A stretch of DNA of 64,000 bases from Nitrosotalea devaniterrae (GTDB lineage Archaea; Thermoproteota; Nitrososphaeria; Nitrososphaerales; Nitrosopumilaceae): contig LN890280.1 of NCBI GenBank assembly GCA_900065925.1, forward strand, positions 1,542,451 through 1,606,450, written 5' to 3'. Positions 8,931 through 16,525 of the stretch are shown here, piece by piece. The notes below the pieces were generated by a model that was given only the letters and a program-made list of their open reading frames with translations, did not search any database and was not told where the DNA came from. Position 1 is the first letter of the stretch. Every line of letters begins with the position of its first letter. The position numbers and the translations under genes were made by a program.

Positions 8931-9431
8931 CTAGTAAGCAAACTCAATTGCCATAAGATACGCATCTTCACCGTCACGATAGTAGGCTTTTAGTCTCTGT
9001 TTTGTGATAAATCCAAGTTTTTCATACAATTTTACTGCTTCACTATTACTACATCTAACCTCAAGGTATAGCTCATCAGATTTTTTTAGCTTTACTCCTC
9101 CAATTGCCTCCTGAACTAGGCCTTCGCCAATTCCTTTTCTTCTATGTTCTGGCAATACTGCAACAGATACAACATGACCTTTTTTCACAAAACCAAGTTT
9201 TTTGAAGTTTGAAAAACCATATTCAATTTTACACATGATATATCCTACAAGTCTCTTTTCCACTTCAGCTACTAGAAATGCTTCAGGTAGCTCAGCAAGG
9301 AGACTTTCATAGAAATAGTCAGAATAGTGCTCTGGTAATGTTTTGAGATTAATCTCCATTGTTGGAATCAAATCAGATAGATCACATCTACGAATGACAC
9401 AATTTCCAATTTCTCTTAACGCAACCTGCAT
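8931..9431 (-). CDS. rimI: GNAT acetyltransferase, RimI-like
   Basis: A 166-residue GNAT-fold protein. It has the acetyl-CoA-binding motif VLPEHRRKGIGEGLV (the Q/RxxGxG/A signature) and the downstream LEVRCSNSEAVKLYEKLGF, typical of RimI/Naa10-type N-terminal protein acetyltransferases. Archaeal RimI homologues acetylate protein N-termini. The final YYRDGEDAYLMA is also characteristic. It is transcribed away from the protease gene on the other strand. Confidence 0.88.
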   Translation of the reverse strand: MQVALREIGNCVIRRCDLSDLIPTMEINLKTLPEHYSDYFYESLLAELPEAFLVAEVEKRLVGYIMCKIEYGFSNFKKLGFVKKGHVVSVAVLPEHRRKGIGEGLVQEAIGGVKLKKSDELYLEVRCSNSEAVKLYEKLGFITKQRLKAYYRDGEDAYLMAIEFAY

Positions 9432-9484
9432 TCTGATGATACTGGAATTATTAATTATTTAACTTTAAGGAAGGAGGGAAATAA

Positions 9485-10591
9485 TTAAAGCCAGTAAAAA
9501 ACACACGAACAAGCATATCAACTCTTGATGAAGTTCTATCAGTTGTTTCTTCATATTTTACCATAATAGGATTTAGTCAAAGTCCTACTATACTACAAAT
9601 TGAGATTTCTGGAAACGAGATAACTGAAAAATTTCGACAACTGGTTCAGAACCTAGAATCAAAAAATATGATAGTCAGATTAGAATCAAGTTTTGGAAGG
9701 ACGTTTTTGCTTGTTTCAAGATTTGAGCCTCCAAAATCACGCAGATCATGGATTCCAAGAGCATTATTTGCTGCCACAGTAATAGCTGTAATGATTGATG
9801 GATATTATCGAGCAATCAGTACAAATTCCATTGTAAAAGGAGATGACCCATTTTACATAGCAGTTCTATACACGGTTTCATTGATTGGAATACTTGGCAT
9901 CCACGAACTTGGTCACATGATTGCCTCAAAGAAACACAACCTCAAGATTAGCTGGCCATATTTTATTCCTGGAATTCCAGTACTAGGTTTTGTACCAACG
10001 TTTGGTGCACTAATAATGTCTCGTGGATTGATTGTAAATAGAAATATACTTTTTGATGTTGGAATTTCTGGTCCCATTGCAGGTCTTGTTGTAGCAATAA
10101 TTGTTTCCACATATGGTGCATACATTTCTCCTACAATACCAAGTTTACAGGCCCATGAACTTTTAGAAAAATCAGGTCTCATGGAGATGCATTCTAGCAT
10201 AATAATGGATGCAATAATTACACTTGTTGGAAAACATGTACCAAATCAGGAACTTGTCATGTCACCAGTTTTGTTAGCAGCCTGGTTTGGATTTCTCATA
10301 ACATTTCTCAACCTACTTCCAGCATGGCAACTTGACGGCGGTCACATTGCAAGAGCAACATTTGGTGTCAAGTGGCATAAAATTTTGACATATGCAAGCA
10401 TTGGGATTCTTGCTTCAACTGGTTACTACATAATGGCATTGTTTGTACTGATGTTTAGCATGAGAAGTCAAGATGTAAAACCATTGGATGACATATCACC
10501 ATTATCCAGAAAAAGAAAACGAATGTTCGGATTTGTTATTGCGCTTGCATTTCTTTGTGCACCATTACCATTTTCCATTTTACCTCAGTAA
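9485..10591 (+). CDS. Site-2 protease (M50 family) intramembrane metalloprotease; start codon unclear
   Basis: From the ATG at 9668 the protein has 307 residues, with HELGH (zinc ligands and catalytic glutamate) in a membrane helix near residues 79-83 and the third ligand in LDGGH, plus several other hydrophobic helices. The same frame continues upstream without a stop to 9485 and reads as plausible protein (TLDEVLSVVSSYFTIIGF, LQIEISGNEITEKFRQLV), yet has no ATG, GTG or TTG. I list the extended frame because an N-terminal soluble domain is likely; the safe minimal gene is 9668-10591. Site-2 proteases cleave membrane-bound regulators or signal peptides. A GGAGGG stretch lies just before 9485. 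Confidence 0.75.
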   Translation, partial: LKPVKNTRTSISTLDEVLSVVSSYFTIIGFSQSPTILQIEISGNEITEKFRQLVQNLESKNMIVRLESSFGRTFLLVSRFEPPKSRRSWIPRALFAATVIAVMIDGYYRAISTNSIVKGDDPFYIAVLYTVSLIGILGIHELGHMIASKKHNLKISWPYFIPGIPVLGFVPTFGALIMSRGLIVNRNILFDVGISGPIAGLVVAIIVSTYGAYISPTIPSLQAHELLEKSGLMEMHSSIIMDAIITLVGKHVPNQELVMSPVLLAAWFGFLITFLNLLPAWQLDGGHIARATFGVKWHKILTYASIGILASTGYYIMALFVLMFSMRSQDVKPLDDISPLSRKRKRMFGFVIALAFLCAPLPFSILPQ

Positions 10592-11668
10592 GGTATGAGA
10601 ACCATCAGAAATAATTGAAATCTTTTGTCGATCACCATATGTTTTAAGAATGTAATCTATAGTTTCTTTTGCGCCACTAAATGGAGTCAATTCAAGTTTA
10701 TCCTTAGTATAAAGATACGGTAAAATTGATACGATGCCTATTCCAAATTTTTTACGCATTTCTGTCAAGAATAACAGATCTTCCATTCCATCAATATACT
10801 TGGAAGGATTTTTCAGCCTATCCAAACTCATTCTTCCCTCCACATATTGTTGGATTGCCTCAGAGCCTAATCCATTTTTACATTCTGCAAGAAGAATTAC
10901 CAATCCTTCTTCTTTTATTGCACCTGAACAGTTCCAGATGGAGGAAAGTGCCCCACTCAAAGTTTCGTTGCTTGCCTCTTTTCCAGTGCTAACAATTGCC
11001 ACTCTATGTTTTTCTATCTCATGCATTGCAACACTTGATAATGATTTTACAAGTGAAAATGTTGATGACGGATGACCAACAGCAATATCAACTATTCCTG
11101 TTTGGTTTGCTACAATTTCAATAGTAGATATTTCAAATCCATCGGTAAATTTTTTTGCAACTTGCATTGTTTGTAATTCATAACCAGGAAGTGGAAGATT
11201 CCCTTCTCTTTTTTCATATGCCTCAAGCATATTGTCCTTGCCAAATCTTCGCAATATCTTGGTAGACATTGTATTGTACCCAAATAGACCATCAAACTCC
11301 ATCTCGCCAATAAAAATTAGATTAGCGTTAGAAAATTGAGATGCATCAAATTCAGATACAGATATGGATGGATCAGAAAAGACAGTTTTTATAAAATTCA
11401 AGTTTGATTTGTCTGCCAAAAATTTTGGTTTTGGGAGAGATTTTTTTGTGCAAATATCCAATAAAATAGCAATAACCTTTTGAATGGTTTTAGAATGCTC
11501 CATTATAACAAATTCTGTCGGTTTTGACATGTCAAGAGACTCTAATTTTGAAGTAATCTCCGAGTCAGTCAAATTCACGCCTCCAGATCCTATTTGATGC
11601 TCTAAATTCTCGGCTCGTACATCAAGAACAACATCTGTAGGTCCATAGCTAAGCCAAATTTCAGGCAT
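10580..11668 (-). CDS. LarA-like (lactate racemase domain) protein, function unassigned
   Basis: A 362-residue soluble protein that opens MPEIWLSYGPTDVVLDV, like the N-terminus of LarA/DUF2088 proteins, and later shows VGHPSSTFSLVKS, HRVAIVSTG and EGLVILLAECKNGLGSEA, resembling the LarA C-terminal domain. Classical LarA enzymes use a nickel-pincer cofactor held by several histidines and a lysine; I cannot verify that set here, so racemase activity is not claimed. It converges with the protease gene, overlapping its 3' end by 12 bases. Confidence 0.5.
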   Translation of the reverse strand: MPEIWLSYGPTDVVLDVRAENLEHQIGSGGVNLTDSEITSKLESLDMSKPTEFVIMEHSKTIQKVIAILLDICTKKSLPKPKFLADKSNLNFIKTVFSDPSISVSEFDASQFSNANLIFIGEMEFDGLFGYNTMSTKILRRFGKDNMLEAYEKREGNLPLPGYELQTMQVAKKFTDGFEISTIEIVANQTGIVDIAVGHPSSTFSLVKSLSSVAMHEIEKHRVAIVSTGKEASNETLSGALSSIWNCSGAIKEEGLVILLAECKNGLGSEAIQQYVEGRMSLDRLKNPSKYIDGMEDLLFLTEMRKKFGIGIVSILPYLYTKDKLELTPFSGAKETIDYILKTYGDRQKISIISDGSHTLLR

Positions 11669-11685
11669 ACCATACCGAAGGGACA

Positions 11686-11695
11686 GTTAAAATAA
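11686..11695 (+). promoter_or_regulatory. TATA box for pyrE
   Basis: The stretch gttaaaataa lies 22 bases before the pyrE GTG start, the spacing expected of a leaderless archaeal promoter. It also sits in the narrow gap to the divergently transcribed LarA-like gene. Confidence 0.45.
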
Positions 11696-11717
11696 ATCTA
11701 GTTCGGTAAATTTTGCT

Positions 11718-12326
11718 GTGGATTTTGTCAAAGAATTTGCAATATTTTTGCATGAAAGCGGCGCAATCAAGTTTGGAAGTTTCAAGCTTTCAAGCGGAAA
11801 AGATAGCGCATATTACGTGGATCTTAGACTAGTACCAAGTTTTCCACATCAGTTCAGAAAGATGATAAAATCAATGCAGAACTTGATATCAGAAAAAATA
11901 GGACTAGACAGTTTTGACTATATTGCATCAGTTCCAACATCAGGACTTGTAATAGCATCTGCTTTAGCCATAGAAACTGCAAAACCTCTGATCTACATAA
12001 GACAAAAGCCAAAAGATTATGGTACTAGTAGTCTAATAGAGGGCAAGATACCAGAGGGATCAAGAGTAATCCTAGTAGATGATGTCGGAACTACAGGTCA
12101 TTCTCTACTCAATGCCATTAAATCTCTAAAAGATGCCAAAATAATAGTAGAGTCAGCATTTGTCATAGTCAATAGGCTTGAAGGCGCACGTCAGAATCTA
12201 GAGGTCGAAAAAGTAAAAATGTATGAAATTACTGACATACTTACTATTTCTAACATTTTACATAACGAAAAAATTCTTGACGATCAGATTTTAGATAGAA
12301 TCAATAAACAAATGAATACTAAATAG
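11718..12326 (+). CDS. pyrE: Orotate phosphoribosyltransferase
   Basis: A 202-residue type I phosphoribosyltransferase starting at GTG. The PRPP-binding motif VILVDDVGTTGHS is present, as are the PyrE features FGSFKLSSGKDSAYYVDLR and the IYIRQKPKDYGTS loop. The enzyme joins orotate to PRPP to give OMP in pyrimidine synthesis. Other pyr genes are not adjacent. Length and motifs are normal. Confidence 0.93.
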   Translation: MDFVKEFAIFLHESGAIKFGSFKLSSGKDSAYYVDLRLVPSFPHQFRKMIKSMQNLISEKIGLDSFDYIASVPTSGLVIASALAIETAKPLIYIRQKPKDYGTSSLIEGKIPEGSRVILVDDVGTTGHSLLNAIKSLKDAKIIVESAFVIVNRLEGARQNLEVEKVKMYEITDILTISNILHNEKILDDQILDRINKQMNTK

Positions 12327-12336
12327 ATTTTTTAAA

Positions 12337-12900
12337 TTAGCTTTCGTAGATCATTAATTTTTTTTCTTCTAAAAGTGTATGCAGATTATGTACTGATCTA
12401 TAAACATCTGATTCTTTTTTTGCTCCAGTACATACAAGTTTTCCTGATGCAAATAGAAGTATGACTGTTTTAGGATCAAGCATGCGGTGTATCAGACCAG
12501 GAAATTGTTCTGGCTCATACATGCTTCTTGGAAGACTTCTTGCTGCTTGTTCTAGGTGTATTTTTCCACCAAGATTAGCAGAAGCAACCATGTTCTGAAT
12601 TACAATAACAGCGTCTTTTTTTATCTTGATTCCACCTTTTCGCAATGTCTGAACAACACTACGAACTGCCTTAATCGATTGTTCTTCAGATTTTGCTCCA
12701 GTGCAAACCATTTTACCAGAACTGAAAATTAGTGTTGCAGTTTTTGGAGATTTTATTCGAAAAACTAGACCTGGAAATTGATCAGGATGATATTCAACAT
12801 CTGGAAATGTTTGAGTTATCACATTAAGATCAATTCGTTGATCAACAGAAGCTGAAGCCACAACATTTTCGATACTTACAATAGGTTTTGTTTGAGGCAT
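12337..12900 (-). CDS. tbp: TATA-binding protein (TBP)
   Basis: A 187-residue protein built of two imperfect repeats of about 90 residues, the TBP saddle. Each repeat has a Q/EQFPGLVFRI or EQFPGLIHRM strand and a FSSGKMVCTGAKS or FASGKLVCTGAKK strand, the DNA-contacting signature. It recruits TFB and RNA polymerase to TATA boxes. It has its own strong TATA element 21 bases upstream, so it probably is transcribed without a leader. Confidence 0.97.
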   Translation of the reverse strand: MPQTKPIVSIENVVASASVDQRIDLNVITQTFPDVEYHPDQFPGLVFRIKSPKTATLIFSSGKMVCTGAKSEEQSIKAVRSVVQTLRKGGIKIKKDAVIVIQNMVASANLGGKIHLEQAARSLPRSMYEPEQFPGLIHRMLDPKTVILLFASGKLVCTGAKKESDVYRSVHNLHTLLEEKKLMIYES

Positions 12901-12920
12901 TTCGGTGTTTAAATACGCGC

Positions 12921-12930
12921 TTTATATATA
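12921..12930 (-). promoter_or_regulatory. TATA box for TBP
   Basis: On the minus strand this reads tatatataaa and sits 20 bases upstream of the TBP ATG. The position predicts a transcript starting at or within a few bases of the start codon. Confidence 0.6.
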
Positions 12931-12991
12931 CTCTATAACATTTGGTGCAAATATGTATGGTATCAAATTTATCAGATCTTTTTTTTAGATA

Positions 12992-13055
12992 GGCAGCTCA
13001 GACAAATGCCTTTACATCATCGTGTCAGTTATAACTCTGATTCTTCATTGCGGCC
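12992..13055 (-). ncRNA. Box C/D guide sRNA
   Basis: The 64-base minus-strand segment has the full archaeal box C/D layout. A terminal stem forms from GGCCGC and GCTGCC (one mismatch). A C box ATGAAGA (13042-13048, one change from RTGATGA) precedes a 13-base guide and D' box CTGA (13025-13028). A four-base spacer leads to C' box ATGATGT (13014-13020), a 12-base guide and D box CTGA (12998-13001). Guide lengths, the short D'-C' spacer and total size fit the known class, which directs 2'-O-methylation with fibrillarin, Nop5 and L7ae. A TATA box is placed correctly upstream. RNA targets were not identified. The remainder of 12901-13200 shows no other gene. Confidence 0.72.
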
Positions 13056-13077
13056 AAATGAAGATAATTTACTGCTT

Positions 13078-13087
13078 ATTTTAAAAT
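13078..13087 (-). promoter_or_regulatory. TATA box for the box C/D sRNA
   Basis: The minus-strand sequence attttaaaat is centred about 26 bases upstream of the predicted sRNA 5' end at 13055, the normal distance for an archaeal TATA element. Confidence 0.5.
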
Positions 13088-13200
13088 TAGTATATCATAT
13101 GAAAAAATTCCGTGCCACATGTTTTCACACATTATTTCTTTAACAAATTAGAGTAACCAAACAAAAGCTAGATACCACAAAACCAAAAAGAACTAAGTAG

Positions 13201-13274
13201 TGGGCCCAAAGGGCTTCGATCCCTTGGCTCACCGGTTATGAGCCGGTTACTCTACCAAGCTGAGTTATGGGCCC
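13201..13274 (-). tRNA. tRNA with CAT anticodon (elongator Met or Ile2)
   Basis: Folds as a 74-base cloverleaf: acceptor GGGCCCA/TGGGCCC, D-stem ACTC/GAGT, anticodon stem ACCGG/CCGGT around loop CTCATAA, and T-stem AAGGG/CCCTT. The anticodon stem lacks the three consecutive G-C pairs of initiators, so it is an elongator tRNA-Met or a tRNA-Ile2 with modified C34. The T-loop is ATCGAAG, with A instead of the usual T at position 54. No intron and no encoded CCA. Confidence 0.93.
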
Positions 13275-13317
13275 TACGAAAGAGCAAATTGACATGCGCT
13301 ATAAAATAGTATAGAGC

Positions 13318-13956
13318 TTAACAGTAAGCATTGTAACAGCTGTCAAGCAAGAGATTTTGAGCAGCTAGTGATTTACTAGCTATTTCTACTAATTCATCTT
13401 CTCTTGATGCATGAGTTTTTTCTAGGATCTTTCTCCAAAGAGCAGCATGTCTTATGTCAGCTTCTGCATGCAATCTGAAATATTCTATTGCGTCATCATC
13501 TGATAGACCATAGAATTTTCTTAATCCGTCTATCTTTGACAAACTAATTTTTGGTATTTCTTGCTCTAGAGCATACATTGCAGCGGCTCCTCCCTCAAAG
13601 GAGTTCATGAGACATGAAAGATTTGAAATGGCTTGTTTTGTATAGTCAAGGCCCGCATAATTTTTTAGGTCATTTTGTGATACACCCAATGCAGCTGCAA
13701 ACTTTATCCAGGGTTCTATGTGTTCAGCCTCCTCATCTCTATTTGAGGCAATTTTGTTCTTGATTTCAGATGGACTTTTCTCCATCACTTCGCCCACAAA
13801 GGATGGGACTGCTTTTACCAATTGAAAGTATTCTTTTGAATAACCGCTAAGAGAATCCATAGATAATTTACCTTCATTCCACATGACATAGAATTTGTGC
13901 TTTAACAAACTCTGATCTTCAATTATCTTGTCAATTCTTTGAATAAGAGAACTCAT
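13318..13956 (-). CDS. PqqC/CADD-like haem-oxygenase-fold protein (candidate para-aminobenzoate synthase)
   Basis: A 212-residue all-helical protein starting at ATG MSSLIQRIDK; longer versions of the frame run across the opposite-strand tRNA-Glu and are rejected. Metal-ligand-like residues appear as EEAEHIEPW (about 75-83), a glutamate in YALEQEIP (131) and H163-x3-D167-x2-H170. Chlamydial CADD and the Nitrosomonas homologue have this layout and make para-aminobenzoate by sacrificing an internal tyrosine; Y23 and K141 sit at roughly the matching places. The family also includes TenA and PqqC, so the assignment to pABA synthesis is inference. Confidence 0.65.
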   Translation of the reverse strand: MSSLIQRIDKIIEDQSLLKHKFYVMWNEGKLSMDSLSGYSKEYFQLVKAVPSFVGEVMEKSPSEIKNKIASNRDEEAEHIEPWIKFAAALGVSQNDLKNYAGLDYTKQAISNLSCLMNSFEGGAAAMYALEQEIPKISLSKIDGLRKFYGLSDDDAIEYFRLHAEADIRHAALWRKILEKTHASREDELVEIASKSLAAQNLLLDSCYNAYC

Positions 13957-14040
13957 GAAAATTATCAAAGTCTGGCAATAAAAAAATCTTTTGAATGGCT
14001 TCAAAAGGATTTTATGGATATAAAATAGGATGCAATTTGG

Positions 14041-14134
14041 GCTCCAGTGGTGTAGACCGGTCAAGCATGTGGGACTTTCAATCCTACGACCCGGGTTCAA
14101 ATTCTTTATGATGAAAATCCCGGCTGGAGCACCA
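14041..14134 (+). tRNA. tRNA-Glu(TTC) with a 16-base T-loop intron
   Basis: Acceptor GCTCCAG/CTGGAGC with discriminator A and an encoded CCA at 14132-14134. The anticodon stem TGGGA/TCCTA holds loop CTTTCAA, giving TTC. The T-stem CCGGG/CCCGG is interrupted by 16 extra bases at 14102-14117. They form a textbook bulge-helix-bulge: the T-stem is the outer helix, TTCA pairs with TGAA as the four-base-pair central helix, both bulges read AAT, and TC/GA closes a five-base loop. Cutting after the second base of each bulge restores the T-loop TTCAAAT exactly, placing the intron between positions 59 and 60. Confidence 0.93.
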
Positions 14135-14187
14135 CCTTTCAAAAGCATTAATATTCTAACTGTAATTACGATTGCTAGTGCAAATTC

Positions 14188-15039
14188 TTGGATAGAAAGA
14201 ATTTCGAGATAAATCCACTCATAAAAGACTTTGAAAGTTACATCGATAAGGTTGACGATGCAATTAAACAAGAATTAGAATTATACTCTGCATCAGAGTT
14301 TTTTGAACCATTACAGTATTCTCTGGAGGGCGGCAAGAGAATAAGACCACTCATCCTCATCTTGTCTGCAGAAAGTGTAGGAAAATGTGATGAGAATGCC
14401 TACTCTGCATCATGTGCAGTAGAATTTTTGCATACAGAATCTGTGATTCATGATGATATTATTGATAATGAAATTCTAAGAAGACGAAAGGATCCTTTTC
14501 ACATAAAATATGGATATAATACTAGTATCATAACAGGAGATTTTGTCCTAGGCCTGATTTTGAATATTTCATCACGCCTAGATAACGCAAGAATAGGAAG
14601 AGAGCTTGCAATTACTGCAATGATGATGAGCGAAGGAGAGATGATTGAAACTAGGTTAGAAACAAGTGAGGATGTTACTTTTGATGATTATGTCAAGGTG
14701 ATGGAATACAAAACTGCTACTGCATTTGAGGCAGCTGCAAAAATTGGAGCTATACTAGGTGATGGAACTGAGGAACAGATTCTAGCACTTGCAGAATATG
14801 GCAAAAACATGGGAATTGCATATCAAATTAGAGACGACTTACAAGATTGGAATAATGAGGATAAATTATTTAATACATTGATAAAGAAAAGTTCTGATCC
14901 ACGCATTGTGTTTGATCGCATGGATGCCATGCTCAATGATTATTCCAAGAAAGCAAAAACAGCATTAAGAAAAATCAATGATGGTCCAGCAAGAACAAGA
15001 TTAGAGAGTCTTCTAGACTTGACTATGCTTAGTGTATAG
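14188..15039 (+). CDS. Isoprenyl diphosphate synthase (geranylgeranyl-PP synthase type)
   Basis: A 283-residue trans-prenyltransferase; a TTG start is used. It has the chain-length region and first aspartate-rich motif HDDIIDNEILRRR and the second motif DDLQD, with KTATAFEAAAKIGA between. GGKRIRPLILIL near the N-terminus binds isopentenyl diphosphate. Archaea need geranylgeranyl diphosphate for ether lipids and longer chains for quinones; product length cannot be read by eye. The gene begins 53 bases after tRNA-Glu and converges on the end of the nuo operon (overlapping nuoN by 11 bases). Confidence 0.9.
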   Translation: MDRKNFEINPLIKDFESYIDKVDDAIKQELELYSASEFFEPLQYSLEGGKRIRPLILILSAESVGKCDENAYSASCAVEFLHTESVIHDDIIDNEILRRRKDPFHIKYGYNTSIITGDFVLGLILNISSRLDNARIGRELAITAMMMSEGEMIETRLETSEDVTFDDYVKVMEYKTATAFEAAAKIGAILGDGTEEQILALAEYGKNMGIAYQIRDDLQDWNNEDKLFNTLIKKSSDPRIVFDRMDAMLNDYSKKAKTALRKINDGPARTRLESLLDLTMLSV

Positions 15040-16516
15040 ACGGTAATCCACTCATAATTGGAACAGCAGATTTTGCAAACTCTATAACTGGATCTGGATA
15101 GACACCGATTCCAACTATGAATATTATTGAGAATATCATAACAGCAATTACGGATTTAGGTTCCTTGAGTCTCTTGTTTGATTCACCTTCCTCAAAATAC
15201 ATTTTTCTTATTATCCAACCATAGTAAGCAAGTGAGAGTGCACTGTTAAGAACTCCAGCCACTGCAAGATACGGAGCCCATGATAGTGTATGACCTGCAT
15301 CTATTGCAGATCCAAATAACATTAGTTTGCTCCAAAATCCATTAAGCGGTGGTACACCAGCTAACGCAAGCAATGAAATTGTAAGACCGAGTGCAGTGAT
15401 TGGCATCCTTTTGCCAAGACCTTTTATCTTTTCAATATGAGTTACACCAAGAGTTGTGACTATACCTGCAACAGCAATGAAAGCAGCTGCTTTCATTACA
15501 GAATGATTTAGAATGTGAAATAGTGAGGCCTGAATTCCAATGGGTGAAATTGGCGCCACGCTGAGACCTATCAAAATGTATCCTGCTTGTCCAATACTTG
15601 AATAAGCCAGCATTCTTGTGAGGTTTCTTTGTTTAATTGCAGCCAAGTTTCCTACAGTCATGGTCACTATTGCAATAACAGCAAGAGCAAATGCCCAGTG
15701 AAGATTCAGTGCTATTGCACCCATTATTATCACTCGTAATACTGCTGCAAACCCAGCTTTCTTTGTGCCAGCTGCAAGCAATGCAGCTATTGTTGGTGGA
15801 GAGCCTTCGTATGCATCAGGTAACCACATATGGAATGGAACAAGGCCTATCTTGAATCCAAAACCAGCTATGAACATACCTACAGCCAATATTGCAAGTG
15901 GCATCATGTCAGGTCCAAGTTTTGAGAATCCAACAATTACTTGCTCTATGTTTGTAGATCCTGTCAGACCATATGCAATTGAAATTCCATAGATTATGAT
16001 TCCAGACGATAAAGCTCCAAACAAGAAATACTTGATTGCAGCTTCATTTGAGGAAGGATCCTTTTTGAGATATCCAGCCAGAACATATGTTGGAATACTC
16101 ATGAGTTCCCATGCTATGAATAGCATTACAAGATCAGTAGAATATGCAATCAAGATCATTCCGATTGATGAAAGTAGAATTAATGAGTAGTATACTGCAG
16201 GATTTGCTCTTCCGCGCATATAGTTAAACGAACCAACTGTTGTCATTATTCCAACAATTAGCATTGCTATTGCAAAGAACGATCCAAACGTGTCATCAAC
16301 AAGAACATTGGATGAGAAAATTGCAGATGGTGTTACATGCTTTGTGAGTATTTGGTAGACGACAAATCCAATTGCTGCTAATAATGCACCAAGAGCTATT
16401 ACACCATAAACAGAGGAGCCTTTCTCTTTTCTTGCTACATTAATTACTGGAATTAATACTCCTACAGCTCCAAGTATCAGAGTTAACATTATTGGGGTGG
16501 ATGTAAATTCTATCAT
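15029..16516 (-). CDS. nuoN: Complex I proton-pumping subunit N
   Basis: A 495-residue antiporter-like membrane protein with about 14 hydrophobic segments. The conserved lysine/glutamate helices are recognisable: LFIAWELMSIPTYVLAG carries the key glutamate, and KIGLVPFHMWLPDAYEGSPP and LAYSSIGQAGYILIG follow. It is the last gene of the complex I operon, nine bases after nuoL. It forms part of the proton-translocating arm, together with NuoL and NuoM. Confidence 0.95.
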   Translation of the reverse strand: MIEFTSTPIMLTLILGAVGVLIPVINVARKEKGSSVYGVIALGALLAAIGFVVYQILTKHVTPSAIFSSNVLVDDTFGSFFAIAMLIVGIMTTVGSFNYMRGRANPAVYYSLILLSSIGMILIAYSTDLVMLFIAWELMSIPTYVLAGYLKKDPSSNEAAIKYFLFGALSSGIIIYGISIAYGLTGSTNIEQVIVGFSKLGPDMMPLAILAVGMFIAGFGFKIGLVPFHMWLPDAYEGSPPTIAALLAAGTKKAGFAAVLRVIIMGAIALNLHWAFALAVIAIVTMTVGNLAAIKQRNLTRMLAYSSIGQAGYILIGLSVAPISPIGIQASLFHILNHSVMKAAAFIAVAGIVTTLGVTHIEKIKGLGKRMPITALGLTISLLALAGVPPLNGFWSKLMLFGSAIDAGHTLSWAPYLAVAGVLNSALSLAYYGWIIRKMYFEEGESNKRLKEPKSVIAVMIFSIIFIVGIGVYPDPVIEFAKSAVPIMSGLPSIH

Positions 16517-16525
16517 TTCTATCTC

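Noticed and set aside
13957-14271. 105-residue N-terminal extension of the CADD-like gene
   Set aside because: It runs antisense across tRNA-Glu and the family starts at the MSSL methionine.
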